DNA of 14,152 bases from an uncultured Flavobacteriales bacterium (GTDB taxonomy: Bacteria; Bacteroidota; Bacteroidia; CAIKAF01): contig CALEWF010000036.1 of NCBI GenBank assembly GCA_937925455.1, positions 1 to 14,152 of the forward strand, in the 5' to 3' direction. A program made the translations under genes and the position numbers. This document shows, one piece after another, positions 14,117-14,152 of this stretch (position 1 is the stretch's first letter; each line of letters begins with the position of its first letter). The notes beneath the pieces were generated by a model. The model was not told the DNA's origin. It saw only the letters and a list, made by a program, of their open reading frames with translations, and made no database searches.

Positions 14117-14152
14117 CGTGTTTCTCCGCCACTTAAGTGGCGGAGAAACACG
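14117..14152. repeat. Perfect 36-bp palindrome at the window end (short repeat module, copy 3)
   Basis: CGTGTTTCTCCGCCACTT followed by AAGTGGCGGAGAAACACG is an exact 18+18 palindrome with no loop and ends at the last base of the window. Each arm contains the CGTGTTTCTCCGCC core shared with 371-412 and 5700-5740. It may be a real cruciform-forming element, or a fold-back where an assembly stopped. Confidence 0.85.

Overview
The window looks like a chromosomal piece of a Bacteroidota bacterium, probably from the Chitinophagales/Sphingobacteriales side. The clues are AT-rich genes with almost no Shine-Dalgarno sites, upstream matches to the Bacteroidota -7 promoter motif TAnnTTTG, the tgt-lptF/G gene pair, and an OmpA-family protein built from TPR, PD40, carboxypeptidase-regulatory-like and OmpA_C domains as in type IX secretion PorE. 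Placement below phylum is a guess. I see no rRNA, tRNA, CRISPR array, transposase or phage gene.

Layout. 1-454 is gene-free and full of repeats. 455-2682 (minus) holds tgt followed by an LptF/LptG-type permease, with a 1-nt stop/start overlap. 2773-5613 (plus) is a tight four-gene unit: membrane glycosyltransferase 2, ECF-type sigma factor, RsmG and a gamma-carbonic-anhydrase-like hexapeptide protein. 5614-6075 is gene-free and holds a second copy of the left-end repeat. 6076-7395 is a lone 2-oxoacid dehydrogenase E2 subunit ending in a clear hairpin terminator. 7474-8250 is a DEDDh exonuclease with a DUF3820-like tail. 8309-10327 is the PorE-like envelope protein behind a good promoter match. 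10328-10744 is a gene-free gap between convergent genes with a strong inverted repeat. 10745-12963 (minus) is a UbiA-type phosphoribosyltransferase plus a DprE1-like oxidase. 13016-14059 (plus) is a UDP-glucuronate-4-epimerase-like SDR, divergent from them.

Functional themes. Most genes are housekeeping (tRNA and rRNA modification, LPS export, ketoacid oxidation) or cell-envelope glycan genes. The UbiA/DprE1 pair corresponds to two of the three steps that make polyprenyl-phosphoryl-D-arabinose in mycobacteria, so an arabinose-type lipid donor for a surface glycan is plausible. The neighbouring epimerase would feed uronic acids into surface polysaccharide.

The least explained content is a family of GC-rich interspersed elements. 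One is a 133-bp near-palindromic module present twice in inverted orientation (1-133 and 5743-5875). The other is a shorter module sharing CGTGTTTCTCCGCC (371-412, 5700-5740 and a perfect 36-bp palindrome at 14117-14152). The window both begins and ends inside these repeats, so its ends may be assembly breakpoints. I found no convincing new multi-gene system. The repeat family, a Tgt lacking its usual zinc cysteines, and the arabinose-donor gene pair are the most worth following up.
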